62,606 bases of DNA from contig CACRSC010000028.1 of NCBI GenBank assembly GCA_902651635.1, positions 246,266-308,871 of the forward strand, written 5' to 3'. The stretch is from Mastigamoeba balamuthi. Taxonomy: Eukaryota > Evosea > Mastigamoebida > Mastigamoebidae. The notes under the pieces are model-generated. The model worked only from the letters and a program-made list of their open reading frames with translations. It was not told where the DNA came from and did not search any database. This document shows positions 32,711-43,639 of this stretch, one piece after another. Position numbers and translations under genes: made by a program. Position 1 is the first letter of the stretch. Each line of letters begins with the position of its first letter.

Positions 32711-35322
32711 TCAGAGCGCGGCGATCTCCTCGAGCAGCGAATCGAGGTACTGCTGGTCCTGCAGGTGCGACCTCGTGCCGACCTTGACTCTGCTCTCCCT
32801 GCTGCCGCCCTCCGGCGTCACCGCGCGCCCCCACGTCGGCGACATGGCCCCGCACACGCTCGCTGCTACCTGTTGCTGCTGCTGCTGCAGAGGCGACGAG
32901 CGAGGGGACGCTGGCTTGGAGTCGTGCCGGGGCGAAGACAGCAGCTCCTCCGGAGCGCCCGGCCTGGGCAGCGGCACATTCGCCCGCAGCGACCTCGGGC
33001 TCATCCCCGCGGCGCACGGCGACGACGCCATCGCCGCCGGCACCGACATGGCCACCTGCTGCTGCTGGACGCTCCTCAGCGGCGTCAGGCGTGCTGTGGC
33101 AGGCACCTCGGGGACCGCGGGGAGCTCCTCCTGCCTCTTGTTGCGCGACACAGGCCGCAGCGCGTGCGCCCCCTCGACAAACTCGGGCACCGCGCTCGAC
33201 GACGCAGACGTCAGCGACTGCCGCCCCTGCCCTTGCCCCTGCTGCTGCTGCTGCTGTTGCTGCTGCGCGACCCTGCGCAGCGTGATGCCTCGCTTGATCT
33301 CGTCTGCGATCTGGCCCTGCACAGACGCCCGCTCCTGCCCCGCTCCGGCCTTCTTGCGCTGCGGCGGCTGCAGCGACGCCAGCTCCTCGCTCGTCTCGAG
33401 CCTCCCGACCGCCCTGCTCCCCGGCATCCCTGGCATCGGCGGCGGCGGAGGCGGAGGCGCGAACACCGCTGCTCCTCCCTCGGCGCATGTGCCGTCGTCG
33501 TTGAGCACAGCGGGCGCTGCAGGCGCCGCTGCGGGGGCGGCGGACTCGAGCTGGCGGACCTGAGCGTCGGCGGACGCGAGCTCGCGCACGCGGGACTCGA
33601 GCTCGCGGACCTGAGCGTCGCGGGCCTCGAGCTGCTGGCGCAGCGACGAGAGCTCCGTGACCGACGCGCGCTGCGTCTCGAGCGTCGTGGCAGCGCGCCC
33701 ACGCGCCTCCTGTGCCTCGACGCGGGCCGCCTCGAGCTCCCGCCTCTCCCTCGCCCTCGCCTCCCTGGGCGGTTGAGCGGGGGGGGGGGGAGTCAGGAAC
33801 GGTATGGTGGTCTGTGTCGTTGAGGACTCACTGCTCTGCAAGCAGCTGGCTCTCGAGCTCAGCGCAGCGCCTGTCTGCCGCCTCTGCCTGCGAGCAGTAG
33901 GTCGACTGCGCCTCCTCGAGCTGCTGCGCATACGACTGCGTGCCAGACCAGAGAAAGAGAACGGGAACAGAGAGGCAGACAAACAGACAGACAACAGACA
34001 GGGGGCACACGGAGCAAGAGCAGGCAGAGTAAAGCAGAGGCAAGACAAAGAGGCAGGAAAGAGAGGAAGGTGTGTCAGTCCGACGCTGGCAGAGGGATTT
34101 AGTGGCAGGCGGACGTCGCGCTCGGAGCGGAGCTGCTTGCTGATGTCGAACAGGCGGCCCAGCTTCTCCTCCAGCTGCGCGATGCGCGAGCACGCCTCGT
34201 CAAACGCCTCCTTGCTGGCCCCGGCCTCCTCCAGCTGCCTCGCCAACGCTGCGACACAATACCCGCCAATACCCGTTGGGGAACCGTTGGAGAAAAGGAA
34301 AAATGGGGGGCAGAGGCAGCGCGCACAGTTTTTGTCCTCGCGCTCCTTGCGGGCGAACTCTACGATCCTGTCGAACTTAGCCTGCAGCTCCGCGTTCTCC
34401 TGCGTCAGCGAGTCGACGGTGGCCTGCCATACGCGGTGGCGGTGGCGTGCGGGTCGGGAAACCCGACGCCGGGAGCGGGGAGCGGGGTGATCCCGTCAGT
34501 CGCGTATCAGCGCGGTTTGACCGGGTATGGCAGCCGCTGGGGCACCTGCAGGTCGGCGACCGTCTCTGCGGTGCCAGCGCGCTGGGCCTTGACCTCTGCG
34601 ATGAGCGTGGCGAGCTTGTCCTGCCGAGAGGGAGAGTTGGGTCAGTGGGTCCAGCGCCCCTGTGGCTGTGCTGCTCTGCTCTGCTGCTGTGGGGGGGTTT
34701 GCGGACTCGCATTGTGGCGACCATGGCCTCGGCACGCTCGGCGCGCTCTCTCCACTCCTCGAGGGACCTTGCGAGGGGAGCCGTGTGTGAGGGGCGCAGG
34801 GCGCGCAGGGGGGAGGGGGAGGGGAGCGCACATTGGATGGTGGGATGGGGGATGATGGGGTGGGGGCTCTCTCGGTGTGTGTGCACAGGGAACAGGAGAA
34901 TCGGAGGCGGCGATATTTCTCGAGGAGCGGGGGGAAAATCGGTGACGCGGGGAAAATCTGGTCAACTTTCGCTGTCGGTTGTGCCCTCTGTGGAAGCCGA
35001 CCCTGCCTGACGAGTGCCCTCCCAGGTTATCACTGATGTCGAAGCGTTAATCTTGTGGGACTCCGCGATGCCGGATGGTGGTCGTTCTCTGGCTGTGTCC
35101 CACAGCATCTCAGTTGATTTTGCATTGTGCGCCACCGCCCCCAGCCCTCTGTCTCTTGCAGGGAATGTCATTAACTGGCAAGTGGGCTCGGATTACAACA
35201 AGGGGCCCTCAAGGCGCGCGCACGGGACACAAACGCGATGGACCTCCACGGCCGACTTACTGCGGTGAACTGGAACGCGTTCTGCTTTGCCTCGGCCTGC
35301 TGGTGCACGGCAGTGGCTTGCG
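32711..35322 (-). CDS. Coiled-coil, polyproline and WH2-motif protein
   Basis: Exons 35322-35261, 34757-34707, 34620-34546, 34423-34327, 34248-34115, 33935-33832 and 33764-32711 join in frame, giving at least 524 residues. The first 300 or so residues form a long coiled coil (for example LARQLEEAGASKEAFDEA, ELESRVRELASADAQVRQLE). APPPPPPPMPGMPG follows, then a WH2-like actin-binding motif, QIADEIKRGITLRRV. After that come a polyGln stretch, a Ser/Pro-rich segment and the C-terminal helix LDSLLEEIAAL. This layout suggests an actin-regulating scaffold binding profilin (polyproline) and G-actin (WH2). No ATG precedes the first exon. Its phase-1 start fits a donor at the end of BAH-like gene C 95 bp upstream, so the two could be one gene. 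Confidence 0.72.
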
Positions 35323-35417
35323 CTGTGCGTGGCTACTGAACCGGTGGGCGTGGGACTCTTGCCCTCCTCGACGGGGGAGGACAGGCACCTCCCCTCGCAC
35401 TTCCCTTCGCTCTGCGA

Positions 35418-36876
35418 TCACTGCCCACCCCTGTCGCGCGTCAGCGCGCCCAGGAAGCTCTCCAGGATGCTGCGCTCCTCGCCAGCCATCTGCGCCGGCT
35501 CTCTCGCGAGGGACAGCAGGCCGGGGACCACATCGGCCATCTCGTTGTCGCTGGCGGGGTCCTGTGGCCTCTGGCGCTTGCGGCGCGGGGGCCTCCGCAC
35601 GGCCCCCTCCTCGTTCTCGTCCTCCTCGTCCTCCTCGCTCGATCCGGCCCCCTCGCGGAGCACGATGCGCCGCCTCCTCTTCCTGGGCGGCTGGGGCGCT
35701 GCCTCGTTGACTGGCTGGCCGCGCATTGCCGCCAGGTCCGCGGCGATTTCCGCGGAAACCTCCGCGAACACGGCCTCGGCCGCGGCTGAGGGGGCGGGCG
35801 CGGGGGCAGGCGGGCGGGGGCGGCCCTTGGGCATGCAGCGGGGGCGCGCGATGTAGGCCTGGCGGAGGTCCGAGACGATCGGGCGCAGGCGCCGGACGAG
35901 GGGGTCCGCGTGGGGGCCCGTCGGGGCGTCGCGGGCCCACTGGCAGAGGAAGTGCTCGGGCGACCAGAACCTGTCGTCGAACACGACGCCCGCCGCGCGC
36001 AGCTCCTCGCGCGTGGCCAGCAGCTCGTGGACGTAGTCGACCGGCATCATCATGTCGGCCCGCGACGCCGCCTCCCAGTCGACGGTCCTGTGCGCCAGGT
36101 TCTGCAGCCGGGGCATCTGCCACAGCGTCCTGCCGAGCCCCCTCGTTGTTGGTCCGCGGCCCCCCCGCGGAGGAGAGCGAGGAGGGAGGGGAGGGAAGCG
36201 CCAAGCGCACGTCCTGGCCAGCTCGTCCGGGGCGATCCCGACGACGTCCTCGTGCGAGGCGTACCAGCGCAGCGCCACGTGCGTCGTGCGCCGGCGGATC
36301 ACGACGGCCTCTATGCGGAACATGTCCTTGACGGGCTTGCCGTCCTTGCGCCCCACGCACCCCGAGTACAGGCACAGCCACGACCCCAGCTTCAGCCCTG
36401 CGCGCGCCCGGTCGGAAGAAAGAGAGGGGGCGCAGATTCAGATGAATGACGTCATTAGAGGCGGCGAGAGCGACGGCGGGGGCAGAGTCGACTGAGTGAC
36501 GTCGCAGTGCGAGCCATGCGGGGGTGTCGGGTCTCCGTGACGTCTGGTGACGTGGCGTTGGGGATGGGGGACGCGCCTGAGGGGAGGTACGAGGGGACGA
36601 CCTCTGGGGGGACGACGAGGGTGTAGGGGGCGGGGGCCCAGGGCAGCGGCACAGGGCGCACGGTGCACATGTCGTCCCTCAGCGCCACGCGGTGCTCCGT
36701 CTTCCCCATCGCTGTGCCCGGGGTGGTGGTGGGATGGGGTGGGGGAGCGTCAGCAAGTGCGCACACACAGTAATGAGAAAAACGTCAACTGAGACACGCT
36801 GGGGGACAGGGAGGGCCACACCCTCGAGCAGCGGGCGGATGATCGCCTTGGCGACGTTGGCGAACGAGGAGGCCAT
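35418..36876 (-). CDS. BAH-like family protein, paralogue C
   Basis: Exons 36876-36822, 36711-36577, 36397-36211 and 36129-35418 (phases 1, 1, 2) give 362 residues. Landmarks are shared with A and B: FANVAKAIIRPLLE, GKTEHRVALRDD, SYLPSG, LCLYSGCVGRKDGKPVKDMF, ALRWYASHEDVVGIAPDELA, VDYVHELLATREELRAAG and WSPEHFLCQWA. The C-terminal half differs: basic PPRKRRRRIVL and PPRRKRQRPQ (likely nuclear signals) flank an acidic SSEEDEEDENEE patch. Intron 2 needs a GC donor (CAG|GCGCGT) to keep the phase that A and B achieve with GT. If the stop at 35418 is spliced out, the reading frame continues into the WH2 gene. Confidence 0.7.
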
Positions 36877-37437
36877 CGGGGGTGGCTGCAGAGGCTGGGG
36901 TGGCTCGCGAGGAGCGGGGAGAGGAGGGTTTACCGCTTCTGCAGACCCGCTGCCCCGCAACGACCACGAGAAAAAGAAAGAGAGCGGGTGGATACACGGC
37001 GCCCCGAGATAGAAATATCTAGGAAGATTCTCCGAGTAGAGGGACGCCTCGCGGCCAGCCCGGGGGCTGTCTAGCACTCCGACTACTGCCGGGCGCTGCA
37101 ACTCTGGCGGACGGAGCAGGCAAGCCCGCATATCGGAATTCGAATCGCGGAATGTATGTCGTGTGACGTGGTCTGGGCAGATAGGCGACTCGCGGGCAGC
37201 TGTCGGAGCTGGGGGGCCGGACAGAGACCCGCACAGAGGACGGGATGCGGTGCGGAAAAAAACCTCGCCACTCAAACCCGAAGAAAACACCGATCCACAG
37301 AACCGACCAGCACCGGAGCCCGCCCAGTCACCAAGCCGCACAACGGTTTTTGGTTTTCTCGATTCAACACACGACACAGGGAAGCCATAGCTATTCCGGT
37401 GCACACACTCACACCGCCCACGATCACCACCACCGGG
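36877..37437. promoter_or_regulatory. Divergent intergenic region
   Basis: The 560 bp between divergent starts (36876 minus, 37438 plus) contain two AT-richer patches with GATAGAAATATCTAGGAAG and CATATCGGAATTCGAATCGC. Similar patches lie before other genes here. No coding frame is supported. Confidence 0.4.
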
Positions 37438-39451
37438 ATGGCCACTACGAGACTGTTGCCACTGGCGCCTGTGCCCTCGTCCCTGCTGCTGCTGCTGCTG
37501 CTCAGCTGCAGTGCTGCGGTGCTGGCCAGCGTGGACCTCGTGCCCTCGGAGGGCCCCAGGTGGTCCTCGCTGCTGCACCGCCAGCAGCGCTCAGCTGGCA
37601 GCAGCGCGACGCCCGACAGCTACTTCGCGTTCATCCCCTCGTTCAGGGCCCAGGCGCTCCCCGGGGCCCCGGCCACGTTCGCCACCGAGTGCTTCGGCAG
37701 CGTGACGGCGACGCTGAGGCCCGTGGGCCGCGGGGCTGAGCTCGAGGTCGCGCTGGGCCGCAGGCCGCACGGCGCCCCGCTGCTCTGCCAGGACGGCTTC
37801 TTCTTCGCCTTCGTCGGCGGCTTCGACGTCGCCTTCTACTCGGTCCCGCACCTCGCGCACAGGGTCCACTTCACCGTGCGACACTCGGGCCCTCACCAAT
37901 GACGTGTTTTGCCGAGAGACGAGGGGCGCCAACTGTTGAATTGAAAAATTGAATTTTGATGTGGAGAGAATTTGTAACAAATTTGAGTCGTTTTGGTGCA
38001 TCGTTGCAGGGCAACTACACGGACGCACAGGTGTACGACCTGCAGACGCTGGGCGTGAGGGTGTTCCAGTTCCCCAGGGGATTCGCGGGCACGGCGGTCG
38101 ACGTGGTGAGGACGGCGGCGATGTGGGCGGGGTACCTGACAGGCCACGACATGCCCGCGTTCAGCGTCGAGGACAACGTCAGGTTCATGCAGAGTCACAT
38201 GAACTACACGATGGCTAGGCGCCCCGTCACCCGCGTCGACGTCGACCAATCAGAGTTTCACTCGTAAGCCTCATAGCATCCCTTTTTCGATTCAGGAGCA
38301 CACCGCACTTATCCTTAACGTATCTCATACCATTGTTTTCCCGATTTTCAGGGAGGCATGTTCTTGTTCAGTTCCCATTAAGTGCTTTCACCCTCAAGAA
38401 GCTTAAATTTGAGACCCGAGTATCAATTTTGGGCCGTTTAGCTCAAATTAAATAAACTGCTCGACTTCAGGGGTGACTTCCTGGGGATCATTCGCCTGGA
38501 TGGCCTGGACCCCATGCTGGCCTGGGCCATGGGGTCGCGCACGGGGCACACGGCGCTCATCCTCGAGATGGCCCCCGGACAGCTCTCGGTGTGCGAGTCA
38601 ACGACCAAGCACAACTACTGGCCCGTCGACGGCATTCAGTGCACTCCCCTGGCCCGCTGGCTCGACATGGCCGAGAAGGCCGAGTACCTCGTGGTCCACC
38701 TGCCCCTGGCCCCAGAGGTCCGCCGCGCGTTCGACGTGCCCGCGGCCGTCAAGCACGTCGAGAGCCTGCTGGGGCTGCCGTACGGGTTCCACAACCAGTT
38801 CACGGGGTGGATCGACACTCCCGAGGACAACTACCCGGGGGCCCTCAGCTCGCAGCTCGTGCAGATCCTCATGAGCATCATCGAGTGGCTGACGCGCGAC
38901 GTGCTGAGGTCGGGCGACAGCGGCGACATGTTCGCGGGCGACATGAACAAGCGGCTGGGCACAGAGGGCCTGGGCACCGCGGAGGTCTACCGCGAGGCGT
39001 CGCTGCGCGGGCTCTCGTTTACCGACCTCGTCACGATTCCCTCGAACGACAGCTGGACGTTCCGGTTCGCCGACGTGGGGCGCGAGGGCCCCTCGATGGT
39101 GTGCTGCGTCTTCGTGGCCTCGGTCTACAAGCAGGCGGGCATCCTTGGCCCCCGTGCAGACCAGATCATGGCCTCGGAGTTCACCAACTGGGTGAGTCCT
39201 CTTCCCACAGCCGGGAGGCGAGCTCTCACCTCCTGTTGGCGAGGCAGGACGTGTACAGCCTGGACATCTTCGACCGGCAGTGGGTGAGGCCGGAGGCGTG
39301 CCAGAGGGCAGACCCTGATCTGCCCTACTGCCAGCTGCTGGGGCAGTACAGGATGACTCTGGACGGCTACAGCACCGCCACGCCGTTTCCGCACATGAGG
39401 GAGAAGTGCCCGTCCAAGGGCCCCTACTACTACAGGCCCGCTGACTGCTGA
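37438..39451 (+). CDS. Secreted permuted papain-fold (NlpC/P60-YiiX-like) enzyme
   Basis: Exons 37438-37875, 38010-38263, 38471-39191 and 39248-39451 join in phases 0, 2, 0 to 538 residues. A signal peptide (SSLLLLLLLSCSAAVLAS) starts the protein. The second half begins with GDFLGIIRLDGLDPM, then SRTGHTALILEM (candidate catalytic His), and later PSMVCCVFVASVYKQAGILG (candidate nucleophilic Cys). The order His-then-Cys is that of circularly permuted NlpC/P60-type papain folds. Conserved aromatic segments (LGLPYGFHNQFTGW) and a Cys-containing C-terminus (YRMTLDGYSTATPF) complete it. The product is probably secreted or lysosomal. The fold assignment is inferred from motif order only. Confidence 0.65.
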
Positions 39452-39589
39452 GGCCCACAAAGGCAGGAAATCAGCCATCCAAACCCACAGACCCCAGGGC
39501 AGACCCAGGCGCAATCATTTGGTTCCATTTATCCTGCATAGACCGGTTCTTTCCCTTCCGCAGGAACAGGATCGTTTTAATCACCCACG

Positions 39590-41901
39590 TTGGCTGCGAC
39601 CATATCTGAGCCCACCGCAGCGAGGGCGTGGCGTGAAATCGCGGTGGTACTGTGCGTCAGCGCTGTCTTCGTGTGCGCAACCGTGCTGGATGAGGTGAAG
39701 GTTCTGTGTGACATGGACTACGCCTCGCCGACCCTCCAGAAGGGGGAGAACCCGTGCAACTGGACAGGTCCCTGCGAAAAGTACATCGATGGATTTATGT
39801 GCTTACACAATCTACTAAATGGAACAATTCCGTGGTGGGATGGTGAAATATATCAGACAATGGCGTCAATACTGTTCATTTCTTTACTGAAATGCTTATC
39901 TCTAATAATAATGCAGCAATCTGTCGAGAAATCAGTTAGGTGGAACCATTCCAGAAGTACTGTGGGACAATCTCCGGGAACTGTATATTATTTCATTTCA
40001 TACTTTGTTTTAATTGCTTCCAAATAGGTATTTGAATGATAATCATCTTTCTGGTACATTTCCAGAAAATTTAGCACTAGCTTCCCGACTTAAACACTTG
40101 TATATTCTTTTCATCTAAAAAGAATGACATCCATTCTTTTCAGGAACATTGGAAACAATTGTTTGAGTGGATCTCTTCCCATGATCCTGTCTTTTGCTAG
40201 TCTTGTTTCTCTGTCAGTTTTCATAATGCCACATTACTCAACAAAACTTGATTAGAAATCTGTATAATAATAGTTTGAGTGGATCTATTTCTGCACATTT
40301 GGAATTGCCGCAACTTGTATCATTGTGACTTACAAATAATGAATGTTACTCACTGCTTACCCAGAAACCTGCAATCGAACATGTTGTCTGGATCCATTCC
40401 AGAAGAGATCAGAAGTCTTACTGGACTGCACAATCTGTATGACCTTACTGATTATCATTATAAACTGATCCACCTAGTTGGCTTGATTCTAATCATCTTG
40501 AAGGATCCATTCCAAGCGGTTTTTGTGAACAGTTACAGTTAACAGTTGGATCTGTCTGTCCAGGAAACGGGTGTCTTTGCCGTAATGATACAGAGTATAC
40601 TCTTTGTCACTCTCAAATTCTTTTTAACTGCACTTCATGTTGTAAATCACAGTGTTGCTCGAGGTCATTACATTGGCCAGCAGTGGAATGGGGATCATGC
40701 CTCAGAGTCATGCATTCAAATACCACATGTTCTACAGTATGTGCAAAGGGCTACACCTCTCAGCCAGATTCGTGCATATCTGGTAGATGGCAGAGCATAC
40801 AGCCATATTGCTCTTCATATCCATGCAGTTTAGTTTTGCCAAGTGAAATATTGGGATGGGAAACATGCTCTCACAGAATGTTAAGTGAAGATAATTGCAC
40901 TTTTAAGTGCTTTCCTGGTCATACTTCTGTGACTGGTGTATGTATTGCAGAATTATGGTCTCCTCCGCCATCTTGCATACCGATTCATTCATGTGATAGG
41001 AACTCTTTGGTGCTTCCTAGCACTGCTTCTGGATGGGGAACATGTTTAGGAAAGATGTTAAGTTGTACAAGCTGTATGCTATCCTGTGCTGCTGGGCATA
41101 CACCCCATTCCTGGCATATGTGTTGCTGGTTCCTGGGCTACCATTCCTTTGTGTTTTGCTTATCCTTGGTGCACTCTTGATCTTTCGAGTTCTGCTTCTG
41201 GCTGGGGTTCATGTTCTGCAATTGTAGGAAGCAGTACAAATTGTTCTCTGCAGTGTAAGACAGGGACAGTTACTCAGCAGGGCTCATGCATTTCAGGCTT
41301 ATGGTCATCAGAGCCTTTGTGCACAGCAGCTTCCTGTTTCCTGTTTCCTTCAGAAGGAGCTACAGGATGGGGAACATGTTCAAGCAGTGTTTTAAGTGGA
41401 ATAACATGTGCTCTGGAGTGTACATCTGTTGGTGACTCATGTGAATTTGGCACATGGATGAATACCAGTCCATATTGTTTACCTGATTCCTGTTAACTTA
41501 ATACTCTTCCAGAGAGAGCCATTGGGTATGGAACTTGTAATCAGACAACCCGTAGTGGAGTAGTATATCATCTGGCATGCATGAATGGATCAGCTGCATC
41601 ACTAGGAATGTGCAAAGCAGGCATGTGGAATATACTACCATCTTGCTTATCTGATTTGTGTGAGCTTAATAAGCTGCCAGAGAATGCTCTCGGATATGGA
41701 ACATGCAATTCTTCAGTAAAAAGCCAACTTACATGTCATCTGAACTGCACAGATGGACTTGTTGCTTCTGATGCAGTATGCGTTAAGGGAATTTGGACAC
41801 CTAAGCCATCTTGCAATATGATTGATTTAGTCTCTGATGCATTAGGTTTCTCTTTACATTGGTGGATTGCAGCAATGTCTATTTTACTTAGACTTCTGTG
41901 A
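39590..41901 (+). pseudogene. LRR-CCP-like surface protein gene, one exon per LRR, disrupted near the 3' end
   Basis: A hydrophobic leader (EIAVVLCVSAVFVCA) and an LRR N-cap (NPCNWTGPC) are followed by plant-type leucine-rich repeats. Exons end or start at 39873, 39917-39982, 40028-40099, 40144-40212, 40256-40324, 40365-40436 and 40478 onward. Every intron is 40-45 nt, phase 2, and falls inside the first Leu codon of a repeat (for example YLNDNHLSGTFP, NIGNNCLSGSLP). The last exon encodes about six Cys-rich CCP-like repeats (pattern GWGTC-LSG-C-L-C) and a hydrophobic C-terminus (WIAAMSILLRLL), suggesting a membrane or GPI anchor. A frameshift near 41100 and a TAA at 41494 interrupt the repeats. 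No ATG is in frame in the first exon, so the true start lies elsewhere. Confidence 0.75.
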
Positions 41902-42194
41902 GAAAGTACTGCTTTCAATAGTGCTCTTAGTACAATCACTCACAGATGATCTCTTATAATTTTTCAAATACACAAGAGTTCATAATATGTTATGTATTTC
42001 ATGTTTCTTGGGCAATGTTCTGATCTAGTATGAAGTATAGTCCCTTTGAAATTAAGAACTGCCTGCAAGAGCTGGCATAGAATCTGTGAGTTTTTTTAGC
42101 ATACCTAAGAGACAGTAACTTCTTTTCTGATACAGTATACCATATCATTAACAGAGGGATAACCCAGCTACTCTTGCTTAAAGAACACTTTAGA

Positions 42195-42270
42195 TGTTAT
42201 TCTTAACATTAATATCTGGGCTGCATGCTGGCCAAGGAAGACAGTTGATGTTGTTTTCTGACATACATTT
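42195..42270 (-). pseudogene. Tc1/mariner scar
   Basis: The minus strand reads NNINCLPWPACSPDIN, the same WPACSPD core as the relic in island 1. TCTGGGCTGCATGCTGGCCA is shared exactly between the two islands. Surrounding frames are full of stops. Confidence 0.75.
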
Positions 42271-43069
42271 TTATTTAATAGTTAGTGTGCTTTCTGTTAT
42301 ACCAGAATCAACTTTATTCTTTTCATTGGCCTGATATATCTATAAGAAGAAGAAATATCTTGTAGAGTTTATACATCTTTTTGACATTCTGATTTCCCTG
42401 GAATATGTGAAGCCACCTGAATCCTTCTGAAGCTAGGCACTCTCAAACCTGAATCTTCTGAGGTACTTCATTCTTCTCATATATTCAGGACAATTTCTGA
42501 TCAGGCCTCTTTAAATTGATTTTCTTGAGTAAACAGAAGATTAAAGAAGATTGTCTGTAGAGACTAGATACTATAATCATAAGAGAAAGTGGGCTCTTTC
42601 TTCACTTCATTAGAGGTTCATACATGTGTTTAGCATTAAGACATTAAGTACCAGAAGTTGCTTTTCAGAGGCCTTCAGAAGTAAGTACTTCATAGTGTAT
42701 GTATGAAGTACAGCAGCAGGCTCTGTCATGTAGCTTCTTGAAGAAGGTGATGTGATCTCTGTAGCACTGAAACACCTGCTCCAGAAATTAAGCAGAGAAT
42801 AATAATGAATATAAGTAGCTTAAGCAGACAGTGTTGCTGAATAGCCATTTTCTGAAGGTTAATGATGTTGGTTTTTGAGGTCTTTTGGTCATATTTCTGA
42901 AAACCCCCTTTCTTGTAAAAATCATAATGCATAAATGAAGAAACCACGGATTCAAAGTAAGAATTGACTTTCTTCTGATAACTGTTATAGGCTTAGGAAT
43001 ATCAGCTGGAGGTTAGCTGAAATTGTTTACTTATATTGATACAAAAGGATGTGTTATGCCAGGAGAAAA

Positions 43070-43430
43070 GAAAAGAAGAAGATCAGCAGCTCACTGCTTG
43101 GACACTGACTGACATAGGCATTGTCAGCTAGCAATCGTGTCCCTTGCAGTTTCATGTGTGAAGCTGTGCCCTCCCAGATCTTCAGGTCATGGCAAAACCC
43201 CCTCGTGCAACCCTTAAACATCCGTGGGGATGCCCTGGGAGTTTGACCACCACCTGGATCTTAACCACGTGCCCCTTGTACTTGCCGTTGTCGAACTTGT
43301 TCTGCTTTTTGCTGAGCCGTGAGATGTCAATGGCCTTGACATCCACAGAACCCGTGAATCGTATAAGACCAGGGTGAAGAAAGCCTGTTGGCCTCAGAAG
43401 TCTGGGCATTCCAGATACTCTGTGCATTGT
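43070..43430 (-). pseudogene. DDE_4 (Harbinger/IS5-like) transposase relic
   Basis: The minus strand reads AIDISRLSKKQNKFDNGKYK then GHVVKIQVVV, a frameshift, and HDLKIWEGTA followed by GTRLLADNAYVSQC. The order (KKQ-x-K-YxGxK-H-KxQxxV, then HDxKIW, then LLAD-AY) is that of DDE_4-type endonuclease domains. At least one frameshift near 43190 and no complete N-terminus mark it as dead. GC content is higher than in its surroundings. Confidence 0.65.
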
Positions 43431-43639
43431 TTCGAAAATTAGTAATCAGAGTGTTGCATTTCTAATGAGCAATTGAATTGATAAATACGCGTTTTACATT
43501 TTTAGAATAAATTGGCAAACGGGTGCATACATGGCCTTAAATTATCAATTGATTTAATAATGAAATTATACTGGGTTCATTTAGTAAATGGGAGCTAACA
43601 GATAGGCAGTTGCATGCATGGACACTACTGGTCGTCTGG

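Noticed and set aside
39590-39700. Start of the LRR gene at position 39590
   Set aside because: That codon is TTG, with a TAA shortly upstream in frame; the true initiator is not visible, so the start is left open.
41494-41496. TAA as a sense codon in this organism
   Set aside because: The GATA gene ends in TAA with no continuing homology, so codon reassignment is not needed; a lesion or error explains the LRR-CCP case.
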